This document shows, piece by piece, positions 25,030 through 32,121 of a stretch of DNA of 64,000 nt. The notes under the pieces are model-generated. The model had not been told where the DNA came from, did not search any database, and worked only from the letters and a program-made list of their open reading frames with translations. The position numbers were made by a program, and so were the translations under genes. Positions within the stretch are counted from its first letter, which is position 1. Each line of letters starts with the position of its first letter. This stretch comes from CAIZGX01 sp044239865 (GTDB taxonomy: Bacteria; Bacteroidota; Bacteroidia; Flavobacteriales_D; Sanyastnellaceae). Location: assembly GCA_044239865.1 (NCBI GenBank), contig JBIIAO010000001.1:186001-250000 (forward strand), written 5' to 3'.

Positions 25030-25737
25030 TTATTTATCGAAAAGAAATTGAGCGATTGCACGAACTTCTTCAGCGTTAGCTCGAACGTATTCTTTCGGCA
25101 TAACACCCAATTCTCCTGCATGAACCAATTCTGAAGCACTTGTGTGATAACTTGAAAAACATTCGTCATACACCTGCTCAATATTCGAACTGCGAAGTCC
25201 TGATCCGGGCATTATTTCCATGGTTTTCGTCAATGAAGCGTAGCGTTTCAAATTATCAATTCCTTCAACACAAGTCATCTTTTTTCCTGAAGAAAGCAAT
25301 CGCTTGCATCCCGCGCTTTCCAATTGCGCAATGGCTTCATCGCCATTGGTGCACACATCAAATGCACGCTGAAAGGCCACTTCTATCCCATTTGCAGCTT
25401 TTACAAATCGCTCCAATGCTTTGAAGTCGATGGTTCCGTCGGCATTCAATGCTCCAACTACAACGGCTTTAATTCCTTTGTCCTTTGAGCGACGAATGTC
25501 GTTGCACATAATTTTAATTTCCTCTTCCGAATAAACAAAAGATCCTTCGCGCAAACGAATGAGGGCAGCTATATCACAAGAAGTTCGTTCAACGGCAAAT
25601 TCAATTAATGACAATGCAGGAGTTAATCCGCCAACTTGTAAAGCCGAACATACCTCCAATCGCGTTGCTCCGTTCTCGTTCGCAATAAGACACGACTCTG
25701 GATTGGTTGCTATTATTTCCAAATGAATTTTTGACAT
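25030..25737 (-). CDS. cutC: CutC family protein
   Basis: A 235-residue TIM-barrel protein of the CutC family, historically linked with copper homeostasis although the direct role of bacterial members is disputed. Family blocks are LEIIATNPESCLIANENGATRLEVCSALQVGGLTPAL, IAALIRLREGSFVYSEEE, VVVGALNADGTID and AFDVCTNGDEAIAQLESAGCKRLLSSG. The start at MSKIHLEI (25737) is chosen over a Met 12 codons upstream, since the divergent patatin gene begins at 25756. Confidence 0.92.
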   Translation of the reverse strand: MSKIHLEIIATNPESCLIANENGATRLEVCSALQVGGLTPALSLIEFAVERTSCDIAALIRLREGSFVYSEEEIKIMCNDIRRSKDKGIKAVVVGALNADGTIDFKALERFVKAANGIEVAFQRAFDVCTNGDEAIAQLESAGCKRLLSSGKKMTCVEGIDNLKRYASLTKTMEIMPGSGLRSSNIEQVYDECFSSYHTSASELVHAGELGVMPKEYVRANAEEVRAIAQFLFDK

Positions 25738-25743
25738 TCTGCG

Positions 25744-25751
25744 TATTTTTG
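25744..25751 (+). promoter_or_regulatory. -7 box TATTTTTG for the patatin gene
   Basis: An exact TAnnTTTG match in the 18-base gap between the divergent cutC and patatin starts, ending 4 bases before the patatin ATG. Confidence 0.55.
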
Positions 25752-25755
25752 AATT

Positions 25756-26832
25756 ATGCTTCAAAGTAAACACCTCTTTTTTTTATTTGCACTTTTTTTT
25801 AGTGCGAAATTTTTAAGTGCACAAGCCGAACCGCCTCACGTCATGGCGCAGATGGAACGCCAATATAAACTCAGTCATGCACATTTTGAAAACCTCGTTT
25901 TCGAAGGCGGTGGGATTCGCGGTGTGGCATATTGCGGTGCGCTTATGGAAATGGACACTCGCGGTTTTTTGAAAGATATTCGTCGGGTAGCAGGCGCCTC
26001 TTCTGGAGCAATTACTTCCTGTTTGCTCGCAGTGGGATACACTCCAACAGAAATTTCCGTGATTATTGGTGGAATGAATTTCGCCAAATTGAATGACGGC
26101 GGCGGATTGTTTATTGGCGGACTTCACCGACTGCGCAAACGCATGGGATACTACCGTGGCGAGCGATTTTTAAGATGGATGGAAGAATTGGTTGCTGCGA
26201 AAACAGGGAACAAGGACATGACGTTTATGGACTTGAAAAAACTCGCCGATAAAGATTCGACCTACCGCGAATTGGTGGTTACTGCAACCTGCATGAATCA
26301 TCAGAAGGCAGAGTATTTCGATTATTACAGATATCCGAATATGCGCATTGTAGACGGTGTCCGTGCAAGTATGGCGGTGCCCTTGTACTACGAACCTTTC
26401 GTAATGAATGATGAAGGGAAGCGCGTAGATGTTCGTCATTATGCAGACAGTGATCACGTTTGTTTGGATGGTGGATTTCTTTCCAATTATCCGATTTGGG
26501 TGTTTGATCAAGCGCCTTATGTGCAAGACCCCATGATTACGTTGGGATTCCGAATAGACAGTGAATATCAAATTAACGTTGATCGCACCAAGACGAAAAC
26601 AGATCCTTATTACCCCATTCACAGCACGAAAGATTTGGTTGGAAGTGTCTATTACATCATGAAGGAAAACCTCAATCGTTTCATGCTAACCGAACTGGAC
26701 TGGGAGCGTACCATTAGCATTTCAGATGCTGGTATAGGTCCGAAGGTGAAGAAGCTTTCTCAAGAGCAGAAAGAGTTATTTCTGAATGAAGGGAAACGTG
26801 GGGTGAGGAGGTATTTTGAAGAGGGGTACTGA
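25756..26832 (+). CDS. Exported patatin-like phospholipase
   Basis: The 358-residue protein has a signal peptide (HLFFLFALFFSAKFLSAQ) and a patatin lipase domain: oxyanion loop GGGIRG (51-56), nucleophile Ser82 in GASSG and the catalytic Asp in CLDGGFLSNYP. These form the Ser-Asp dyad of patatin-like acyl hydrolases, which act on phospholipids or other acyl esters. Export suggests periplasmic or outer-membrane lipid turnover. The stop TGA sits in the first linker of hairpin array B, which follows immediately. Confidence 0.9.
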   Translation: MLQSKHLFFLFALFFSAKFLSAQAEPPHVMAQMERQYKLSHAHFENLVFEGGGIRGVAYCGALMEMDTRGFLKDIRRVAGASSGAITSCLLAVGYTPTEISVIIGGMNFAKLNDGGGLFIGGLHRLRKRMGYYRGERFLRWMEELVAAKTGNKDMTFMDLKKLADKDSTYRELVVTATCMNHQKAEYFDYYRYPNMRIVDGVRASMAVPLYYEPFVMNDEGKRVDVRHYADSDHVCLDGGFLSNYPIWVFDQAPYVQDPMITLGFRIDSEYQINVDRTKTKTDPYYPIHSTKDLVGSVYYIMKENLNRFMLTELDWERTISISDAGIGPKVKKLSQEQKELFLNEGKRGVRRYFEEGY

Positions 26833-26920
26833 TGTGCTGAAGCACGAATGTAGCAGAGCTACGAATGCCCGTTGGGCGAATGTTCTTCGAACGAATGCCT
26901 GCGGCTAATGTGTAAACACG
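26830..26920 (+). repeat. GAAT-linked hairpin array B (3' of patatin gene)
   Basis: Six hairpins begin right at the patatin stop codon: GTGC/TGAA/GCAC (26834-26845), GTAGC/AGA/GCTAC, GCCC/GTT/GGGC, GTTC/TTC/GAAC, GCC/TGC/GGC and GTGT/AA/ACAC (26910-26919). The linkers are GAAT four times and TAAT once; the stop codon is part of the initial TGAT linker. Orientation of GAAT follows the upstream gene, as in array A. The bases from 26921 to 27031 hold nothing that I can assign. Confidence 0.9.
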
Positions 26921-27031
26921 TTTGTTATGCTGTGGAGAAATGTTCGAGAAGCCTTGATGACATTGCTTTTTAGCGTTTCGTGGGAATTATTATGGGGATA
27001 TAGGTTTCTTTTTTTTCGTCAAGTGATACTA

Positions 27032-27039
27032 CATCTTTG
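27032..27039 (+). promoter_or_regulatory. Possible -7 box CATCTTTG for the four-helix-bundle gene
   Basis: One mismatch to TAnnTTTG; the same octamer precedes dnaX at 29485-29492. It ends 16 bases before the ATG. Confidence 0.35.
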
Positions 27040-27055
27040 GCGGAAAATTATAATT

Positions 27056-27424
27056 ATGAATCCAATTCATCAAACAGCAAAAGACTTTGCAGTTACCGCA
27101 GTAAAACTGGGTAAGCGTCTTCAGACGCAAGAAAGAGAGTTTAATATTTCCAGTCAATTGATTAGAAGTGCGACTTCAATAAGTGCTAATCTGCATGAGG
27201 CACGAAGTTCTGAATCTTTGAAAGATTATACGCACAAAGTATTCATTGCTTTTAAGGAGGCCAGTGAAACAAAATACTGGATCAACCTCTTATACGAAAC
27301 TGACTATATTTCTGCCGAGGAATTCAATGAATTAAACAAGCAAATCCGCGCCATCGGAGCTACACTGTATGCGCTCACAACTGCGATGCGGAAAAAACTT
27401 CAAAACGAAAAGAATTCAAAGTAA
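27056..27424 (+). CDS. Four helix bundle protein (23S rRNA intervening-sequence protein type)
   Basis: The 122-residue, mostly helical protein has the signature of the four-helix-bundle family first seen as ORFs in 23S rRNA intervening sequences: QLIRSATSISANLHEARSSES and KVFIAFKEASETKYWINLLYE. Relatives include Avd of diversity-generating retroelements, which binds nucleic acid, but no reverse transcriptase or variable repeat is nearby. The start at MNPIHQ is supported by family length; an earlier start would add 43 residues encoded by array-adjacent DNA. It is bracketed by hairpin arrays B and C in opposite orientation, which makes it a candidate partner or passenger of those arrays. Function unknown. 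Confidence 0.85.
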   Translation: MNPIHQTAKDFAVTAVKLGKRLQTQEREFNISSQLIRSATSISANLHEARSSESLKDYTHKVFIAFKEASETKYWINLLYETDYISAEEFNELNKQIRAIGATLYALTTAMRKKLQNEKNSK

Positions 27425-27428
27425 GATG

Positions 27429-27641
27429 TTGCAAGTCTAAGACATTCGCCTACGGCAATCGTTCGAAGAACATTCGCCCAAAGGGCATTCGTGCTTGCAC
27501 ATTCGCCCAAAGGGCATTCGTGCTTGCACATTCGCCCAAAGGGCATTCGTGCTTGCACATTCGCCCAAAGGGCATTCGTGGCTCTGCCACATTCGTTGCT
27601 TCGCAACATTCGTGGCTACGCCACATTCTTGCGTTCCGCAA
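27429..27641 (-). repeat. GAAT-linked hairpin array C (3' end of the symporter gene)
   Basis: About fourteen hairpins fill the gap between the four-helix-bundle gene and the symporter and run into the symporter's last codons. On the + strand they read GTC/TAA/GAC, GCC/TAC/GGC, GTTC/GAA/GAAC, four copies of GCCC/AAA/GGGC alternating with three of GTGC/TT/GCAC, then GTGGC/TCT/GCCAC, GTTGC/TTC/GCAAC, GTGGC/TAC/GCCAC and TTGCG/TTC/CGCAA. Linkers are ATTC (GAAT on the minus strand), once AATC. Several stems are the same as in arrays A and B. Confidence 0.9.
27472..27577 (-). repeat. 29-bp tandem repeat inside array C
   Basis: The pair of hairpins GCCC/AAA/GGGC and GTGC/TT/GCAC with their two ATTC linkers recurs with a 29-bp period (hairpin starts at 27476, 27505, 27534 and 27563). 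The copies are identical, so this part expanded recently. Confidence 0.9.
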
Positions 27642-29397
27642 AGTATTTCTGCAACTCCCTCTTCACCTCATCCTTCAACACCCACAATCCAATGAGGTTC
27701 GGGAAGGCCATGCCTAAGATCATCATGTCGGAAAAGTCTACCACCGCGCCGAAGCTACTGACAGTTCCTAGGACTGTGCAGAACAAAAACAAGAGGTTGA
27801 ACGATTGCTTGATCCACCATTTGTCGCCGAACAAATACGCCCAACTTTTCATTCCGTAATACGACCAAGAGATCATGGTTGCGTAAGCGAAAAGGACAAT
27901 GCAAATTAACAGAATCCAATCGGTCCAAGGGAAGACAGAGCGAAACGCGGCTGCTGTCAATGCGCTTCCGTTTAATCCATGGGCATCTGTTGCATATCCA
28001 GTAAATACAAGAACGAGAGCGGTCATGGTGCAGACAACAACCGTATCAATGAACGGCTCTAACAACGAAACCATTCCTTCCGTTACTGGCTTGTTTGTTT
28101 TCGAAGTGGAGTGTGCAATGCTTGCAGATCCGATCCCTGCTTCATTGCTGAACGCCGCTCTGCGAAAGCCCATCATCATAACCCCAATGAATCCTCCTTT
28201 CATTCCATCGGGAGAAAAGGCGCCGTTAAATATTAACGAAGCGGCTTCGCCGATGTGTGAAATATTCATTCCAATAATCACCAAGGCAAATCCGCAGTAT
28301 ACCACCACCAAGGCTGGAATCATCTTATCTGTTACACGCGCAATGCTTTTTATTCCACCTACAATTACAAATCCTACCGAGATTGCGAACGCAACGCCAA
28401 TCCATAGGGCGTATTCTTCAGAACCAGGAATAGTTGTTTTCACCATGTCAAAGGCCTGATTCGCTTGAACCATGTTTCCACCTCCAAGTGTTCCACCAAC
28501 ACACATGATTGCGAAAATAACAGCCAATACTTTTCCGCTGCGCTGCCATCCTTTTTTCGCCAAACCTGCACTCAAATAATACATAGGTCCGCCACTGACT
28601 TCACCCGTTGCCGAGATTTTTCTGTATTTCACACCAAGTGTACATTCAACAAATTTGGTAGTCATGCCGAACAGTCCTGCAACGATAATCCAAAATGTAG
28701 CACCCGGACCACCTACAGCAATTGCCACTGCTACCAATGATATATTTCCCAATCCCAATGTCCCACTTAACGCAGCCGATAAGGCCTGGAAGGGTGTGAC
28801 TTCTCCTTCGTCAGTCTTCTTGGTGAATTGACCAAAGGTTATTTTCCAGGCATGACCGAATGCGCGGACGTTTATAAATCGGAAGTAGAAGGTGAAGTAA
28901 ACGGCGCTTCCAATTAACAACACAACCACCAACCATACTTCTGACTTTACAGGATCTCCATTCGGATGCTTAATTTGATTTCCATTGTTATCGTAGAGGA
29001 ATTGGTCGTATAAATTCAATGCAGCGAAAGGATCGAAGAATAGAACTACACCGAAGGCATCGACAATCGGAACAAAGAACGAATTCATCTTTTCTTCGCT
29101 GGAAACTGCTGGAATAGCAAACGATTGTTCTTGTGTGTTACCGTTAGCAAAAGTCACCTGCACGGTATAGTTGATTCCTTCTTTTAGTCCTGAAGCTGCT
29201 ATAGAATCCACACTTTGAAGATTCGACCAATGCGCAGAAGTAATGCTATCGTTGCTTACCACGGAGGCCGTTCCATCGCCGATGTTATGCGAATTCGGAT
29301 TAAGTCGTATTTGGAAATTTTGCGCGTGAAGTGTCGCAAATGAAAGGAAAATAGCTAAAGCACCTAGTGATTTCAGGAAAGGTTGAATCAATCTCAT
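27616..29397 (-). CDS. Alanine/glycine:cation symporter family protein (AGCS)
   Basis: The 593-residue inner-membrane protein imports alanine or glycine with Na+ or H+. The AGCS core starts near residue 150 and has VTPFQALSAALSGTLGLGNISLVAVAIAVGGPGATFWI, GGPMYYLSAGLAKKGW and FRRAAFSNEAGIGSASIAH. Ahead of it lies an unusual 150-residue N-terminus: a signal peptide (ALAIFLSFATLHAQ), a beta-rich extracytoplasmic domain and an extra membrane segment (SEVWLVVVLLIGSAVYFTF). The final residues and the stop codon are encoded within hairpin array C. Confidence 0.93.
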   Translation of the reverse strand: MRLIQPFLKSLGALAIFLSFATLHAQNFQIRLNPNSHNIGDGTASVVSNDSITSAHWSNLQSVDSIAASGLKEGINYTVQVTFANGNTQEQSFAIPAVSSEEKMNSFFVPIVDAFGVVLFFDPFAALNLYDQFLYDNNGNQIKHPNGDPVKSEVWLVVVLLIGSAVYFTFYFRFINVRAFGHAWKITFGQFTKKTDEGEVTPFQALSAALSGTLGLGNISLVAVAIAVGGPGATFWIIVAGLFGMTTKFVECTLGVKYRKISATGEVSGGPMYYLSAGLAKKGWQRSGKVLAVIFAIMCVGGTLGGGNMVQANQAFDMVKTTIPGSEEYALWIGVAFAISVGFVIVGGIKSIARVTDKMIPALVVVYCGFALVIIGMNISHIGEAASLIFNGAFSPDGMKGGFIGVMMMGFRRAAFSNEAGIGSASIAHSTSKTNKPVTEGMVSLLEPFIDTVVVCTMTALVLVFTGYATDAHGLNGSALTAAAFRSVFPWTDWILLICIVLFAYATMISWSYYGMKSWAYLFGDKWWIKQSFNLLFLFCTVLGTVSSFGAVVDFSDMMILGMAFPNLIGLWVLKDEVKRELQKYFAERKNVA

Positions 29398-29484
29398 GGG
29401 CTAAAAATAGACTATTTCAGTTAGTTAGCTTAAGATGTGAATAGGTTGTGAATATTTGAATTCAAACAAACATGAATTTTTCTT

Positions 29485-29492
29485 CATCTTTG
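29485..29492 (+). promoter_or_regulatory. Possible -7 box CATCTTTG for dnaX
   Basis: One mismatch to TAnnTTTG, ending 7 bases before the dnaX ATG. Confidence 0.35.
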
Positions 29493-29499
29493 TATCGCT

Positions 29500-30582
29500 A
29501 TGGCAGAAAATTTCATCGTTTCAGCAAGGAAGTATCGCCCAGACAACTGGGATTCAGTGGTTGGACAAAAGTCTATCACCACTACTTTGCGCAATGCCAT
29601 TGAAACAAATCAAATTGCACAAGCATATCTATTTACCGGATCTCGTGGAGTAGGTAAGACCTCATGTGCACGGATCTTCGCGAAGGCCATTAACAATATG
29701 TTAGATGCCACTCCAGAAGAGTTGGCGTTCACCATTTTTGAATTGGATGCCGCATCCAATAACAGTGTAGAAGACATTCGAAGCATCGTAGATACCGTGC
29801 GAATTCCGCCGCAAGTTGGGAAATATAAAGTGTATGTGATAGATGAGGTTCACATGCTTTCGTCTAACGCGTTCAACGCGTTTTTGAAAACATTGGAAGA
29901 GCCACCTGCTCACGCTATTTTCATCTTAGCAACAACAGAGAAGCACAAGATTATTCCAACCATTTTAAGTCGTTGTCAAATTTTTGATTTCAATCGAATC
30001 AAAGTGAAAGACATGACCGAACACTTGCAGCACATTTGCAGGCAAGAAGGAATAGAGGCGGAAGAAGATGCATTGCACATCATTGCAACAAAGGCAGACG
30101 GAGCTATGCGCGACGCTTTGTCGATCTTCGATCAGGTTGTAGCTTTTTGTGGGAGGAAATTAACCTACGATTTAGTTATTCAAAATTTGAATGTGCTCGA
30201 CTACGAGTATTACTTCAAATTAACCGATTTGTTTTTCAAAGAAGATATTCCAAGTGCCTTAATGGTATTGAATGAAGTGGTTGAAAAGGGATTTGATATC
30301 CATCATTTCGTGACCGGATTAGGAGCACACTTTAGAAATCTTTTGGTTTGTCGCGATGCTCAAACGCTTTCGTTGATGGAAGTGAGTGAAGGCGTTGCCG
30401 CGAAATACAAAGACCAAGCGGCTGCAAGTGATTTACGTTTCTTGATTCAAGGAATTGATTTAGTGAACGACACCGATTATCACTACAAGTCGTCACGCCA
30501 CCCGCGTTTGTTGGTTGAACTCTTGCTCATGAAATTGTGTAGCGTTCCGCAGAATTTGCGCGAGGGTGAAAAAAAAAAGTGA
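29500..30582 (+). CDS. dnaX: DNA polymerase III gamma/tau, short (gamma-like) product
   Basis: The 360-residue zero-frame product covers the clamp-loader ATPase domains I-III: Walker A GSRGVGKTS (47-55), DEVHML Walker B, sensor-1 region ATTEKHKIIPTILSRCQ with the SRC arginine-finger motif, and the collar. The zinc-binding Cys cluster that most DnaX proteins have between Walker A and ELDAASNNSVEDIR is missing. The frame ends as GAA AAA AAA AAG TGA on a run of ten A; the C-terminal tau domain continues in the -1 frame. This mirrors the E. coli dnaX frameshift that makes both tau and gamma. Confidence 0.93.
   Translation: MAENFIVSARKYRPDNWDSVVGQKSITTTLRNAIETNQIAQAYLFTGSRGVGKTSCARIFAKAINNMLDATPEELAFTIFELDAASNNSVEDIRSIVDTVRIPPQVGKYKVYVIDEVHMLSSNAFNAFLKTLEEPPAHAIFILATTEKHKIIPTILSRCQIFDFNRIKVKDMTEHLQHICRQEGIEAEEDALHIIATKADGAMRDALSIFDQVVAFCGRKLTYDLVIQNLNVLDYEYYFKLTDLFFKEDIPSALMVLNEVVEKGFDIHHFVTGLGAHFRNLLVCRDAQTLSLMEVSEGVAAKYKDQAAASDLRFLIQGIDLVNDTDYHYKSSRHPRLLVELLLMKLCSVPQNLREGEKKK
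30568..30582 (+). other. Putative programmed frameshift or slippage site in dnaX
   Basis: Bases 30569-30578 are ten A in a row, ending in the heptamer A AAA AAG in the zero frame, immediately before the TGA stop at 30580. A -1 shift moves translation into the frame open to 31241. A purine-rich GAGGG lies at 30562-30566, where an internal Shine-Dalgarno element stimulates the E. coli site. Long A-runs also cause transcriptional slippage in Thermus dnaX. Either mechanism would give tau and gamma; a sequencing error in the run is the main alternative. Confidence 0.7.
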
Positions 30583-31241
30583 AGATCCTAGCGTTTCGCG
30601 GAGCTGAAAAGTTCATCGGCGCGCCTCAAGCAAGATCCTCCAACCCAACTTCTTCTCAGGTAGCTGAAAAAAAAGCTGACAACGAGCTTGTTGTTGAAAA
30701 TGGCGATTCTGCTGTTATTGCTTTCAACAATGAAAAGCAACTTCCAAATAAAACCACATTAGATCCTGAAAAAAGAAAGTTAGCTGGATTATCTCCAGAC
30801 AATATTTCCATTCGATACAATCCACAAATTCAAATTGAAACAGAGCCAGACGAACCGGAAGAAGAGGAGAAGGCTGAACGCATCTACACCGAAGAAGAAA
30901 TTCAATTGGCTTGGATGGGTTATACCGAAGAGCTGATGGATTTCAATTCGCAAGCGGCTTCTGCGTTGAAGGTGACTAAACTTGTTGTTCTTCCTGAAAA
31001 TGAACTGCATGTTATTTTTCCCGGAACCACTCAATCGGAATATTTCAATGAAGAGCGCTCGCCCTTAATGGGTTTCTTGCGTAAGAAGGGAATTGTTGGG
31101 TTGAAGTTGAAATTGGAAATTGCACAAAACAATTCTGTTGCTCGAGAAATTGTAACCGATCGTGCGCGCTTCGAAAAGATGATGGAAAAAAATCCGGCCG
31201 TGAAAACATTGTGGGAACGTTTCAAATTAGTAATCGATTAA
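30579..31241 (+). CDS. Tau-specific C-terminal region of dnaX (-1 frame)
   Basis: This frame has no good start of its own: it opens with GTG at the slippery run, and its first residues (KILAFRGAEKFIGAPQARSSN) read as a Pro/Ser/Gln linker, followed by an acidic spacer (EPDEPEEEEKAERIYTEEE) and a folded domain (IQLAWMGYTEELMDFN...NPAVKTLWERFKLVID) that resembles the tail of Bacteroidota DnaX. Joined to the upstream frame by a -1 shift it gives a 580-residue tau, a normal length for the phylum. The tau tail is expected to contact DnaE and the helicase. It may instead be annotated as a separate hypothetical protein; the S4 gene follows after 3 bases. Confidence 0.72.
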   Translation: MKILAFRGAEKFIGAPQARSSNPTSSQVAEKKADNELVVENGDSAVIAFNNEKQLPNKTTLDPEKRKLAGLSPDNISIRYNPQIQIETEPDEPEEEEKAERIYTEEEIQLAWMGYTEELMDFNSQAASALKVTKLVVLPENELHVIFPGTTQSEYFNEERSPLMGFLRKKGIVGLKLKLEIAQNNSVAREIVTDRARFEKMMEKNPAVKTLWERFKLVID

Positions 31242-31244
31242 TTC

Positions 31245-31637
31245 ATGCGCGTAGATAAATACCTCTGGTGTATTCGTGTTTTCAAAACGCGCTCCATTTC
31301 AACAGCAGCGTGCAAAGCTGAAAAGGTTTGGGTGAACGGAGAGTTTGTAAAGGCTTCGCGCGAGTTAAAGTTGAAAGATGTTGTTCGCGTTCGAAAGGGC
31401 CCAATACATTTTCAATTTGAAGTCATTGATTTTCCGAAGAGTAGATTGGGAGCGAAGTTGGTTGCAACAGTAACCAAAGACGTTACCGATCCCGAAGAAT
31501 TAGCGAAGTTGGAGCGCATACAGTTGCAGATGAAAGCTACACCGTATTTTGGTGTCGGTAGACCTACAAAGAAGGATAGACGTATGCTCGACGATTTTAT
31601 GTATTACGAAGACGTAGATCAAGATGGAGGCGAGTAA
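31245..31637 (+). CDS. S4-domain RNA-binding protein (Hsp15-like)
   Basis: A 130-residue protein whose first 60 residues form an S4 RNA-binding fold (MRVDKYLWCIRVFKTRSISTAACKAEKVWVNG), followed by the Hsp15-type beta segment and a basic tail (GRPTKKDRRMLDDF). Hsp15 of E. coli binds 50S subunits carrying stalled peptidyl-tRNA, so a role in ribosome rescue is plausible. It is the third frame in the dnaX operon, 3 bases after the tau stop, and overlaps the next gene by 14 bases. Confidence 0.88.
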   Translation: MRVDKYLWCIRVFKTRSISTAACKAEKVWVNGEFVKASRELKLKDVVRVRKGPIHFQFEVIDFPKSRLGAKLVATVTKDVTDPEELAKLERIQLQMKATPYFGVGRPTKKDRRMLDDFMYYEDVDQDGGE

Positions 31638-32121
31638 CGTTCAAGTACGAATGCTTCAACCCGAAGAAATTCAGCAATTGCGGAATGAAGTTTTGTGGCC
31701 GCACAAAACGTTTGAGAATTGCATTCTAGATACAGATCGACTTTCGACGACCTTTCATTTCGGAATGCAAATAGATGGACGAACTGTTGCGACTGTCACT
31801 CTTCAAAAAGAGAAATCGGATAAGCTGAAGCAAGATTCTTCGAAAGGTGTTTCACAAGGTGCGGTGCAAGAAAATCAATACCGCTTGCGTGCAATGGCTG
31901 TTCTGCAAGGATACAGAGGGTTAGGTTATGGAGATGCAATTGTAGAAGCCGGATTAAAACATTTGTCTGAATTGGGAATTGAAGTCGTATGGTGCGATGC
32001 ACGTGTAGCGGCCTTGAATTTTTATCGAAGACTTCAATTCGAAGAGTTGGAAGAGGAGTACGAGATTCCAATCATTGGCTTACATAGATTTATGTGGAAA
32101 GTATTAAGTTCGCATTCATGA
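31624..32121 (+). CDS. GNAT family N-acetyltransferase
   Basis: The 165-residue protein shows the GNAT acetyl-CoA-binding motif A in YRLRAMAVLQGYRGLGYGDAIVEAGL (Q/R-x-x-G-x-G/A) and the motif B end ALNFYRRLQFEELEEEY. The first 20 residues (MLQPEEIQQLRNEVLWPHKTFENC) match a group of small Bacteroidota acetyltransferases. Substrate unknown. The frame overlaps the S4 gene by 14 bases and the next gene by an ATGA overlap, so it belongs to the dnaX operon. Met10 is an alternative start. Confidence 0.85.
   Translation: MEASNVQVRMLQPEEIQQLRNEVLWPHKTFENCILDTDRLSTTFHFGMQIDGRTVATVTLQKEKSDKLKQDSSKGVSQGAVQENQYRLRAMAVLQGYRGLGYGDAIVEAGLKHLSELGIEVVWCDARVAALNFYRRLQFEELEEEYEIPIIGLHRFMWKVLSSHS

Noticed and set aside
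26927..27055. 43-residue N-terminal extension of the four-helix-bundle protein
   Set aside because: The family starts at MNPIHQ-like residues, and a possible -7 box lies inside the extension.
27472..27577. CRISPR-like repeat array in the 29-bp period region
   Set aside because: The repeats are directly adjacent, with no unique spacers, and no cas genes are in the window; each repeat is two short hairpins with linkers.
26830..27641. Diversity-generating retroelement around the four-helix-bundle (Avd-like) gene
   Set aside because: No reverse transcriptase, template repeat or variable C-type lectin gene is nearby.
27491..27859. Open frames across hairpin array C on both strands
   Set aside because: They are translations of the tandem repeats (PKGHSCLHI-type periodic peptides) and run into the antisense of the symporter gene; they show no protein-like composition.
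29500..31241. dnaX as a frameshifted pseudogene
   Set aside because: Both halves are intact and conserved-looking, the gene is essential, and the break falls exactly on a known type of slippery site, so programmed shifting or slippage (or a read error) is more likely than decay.
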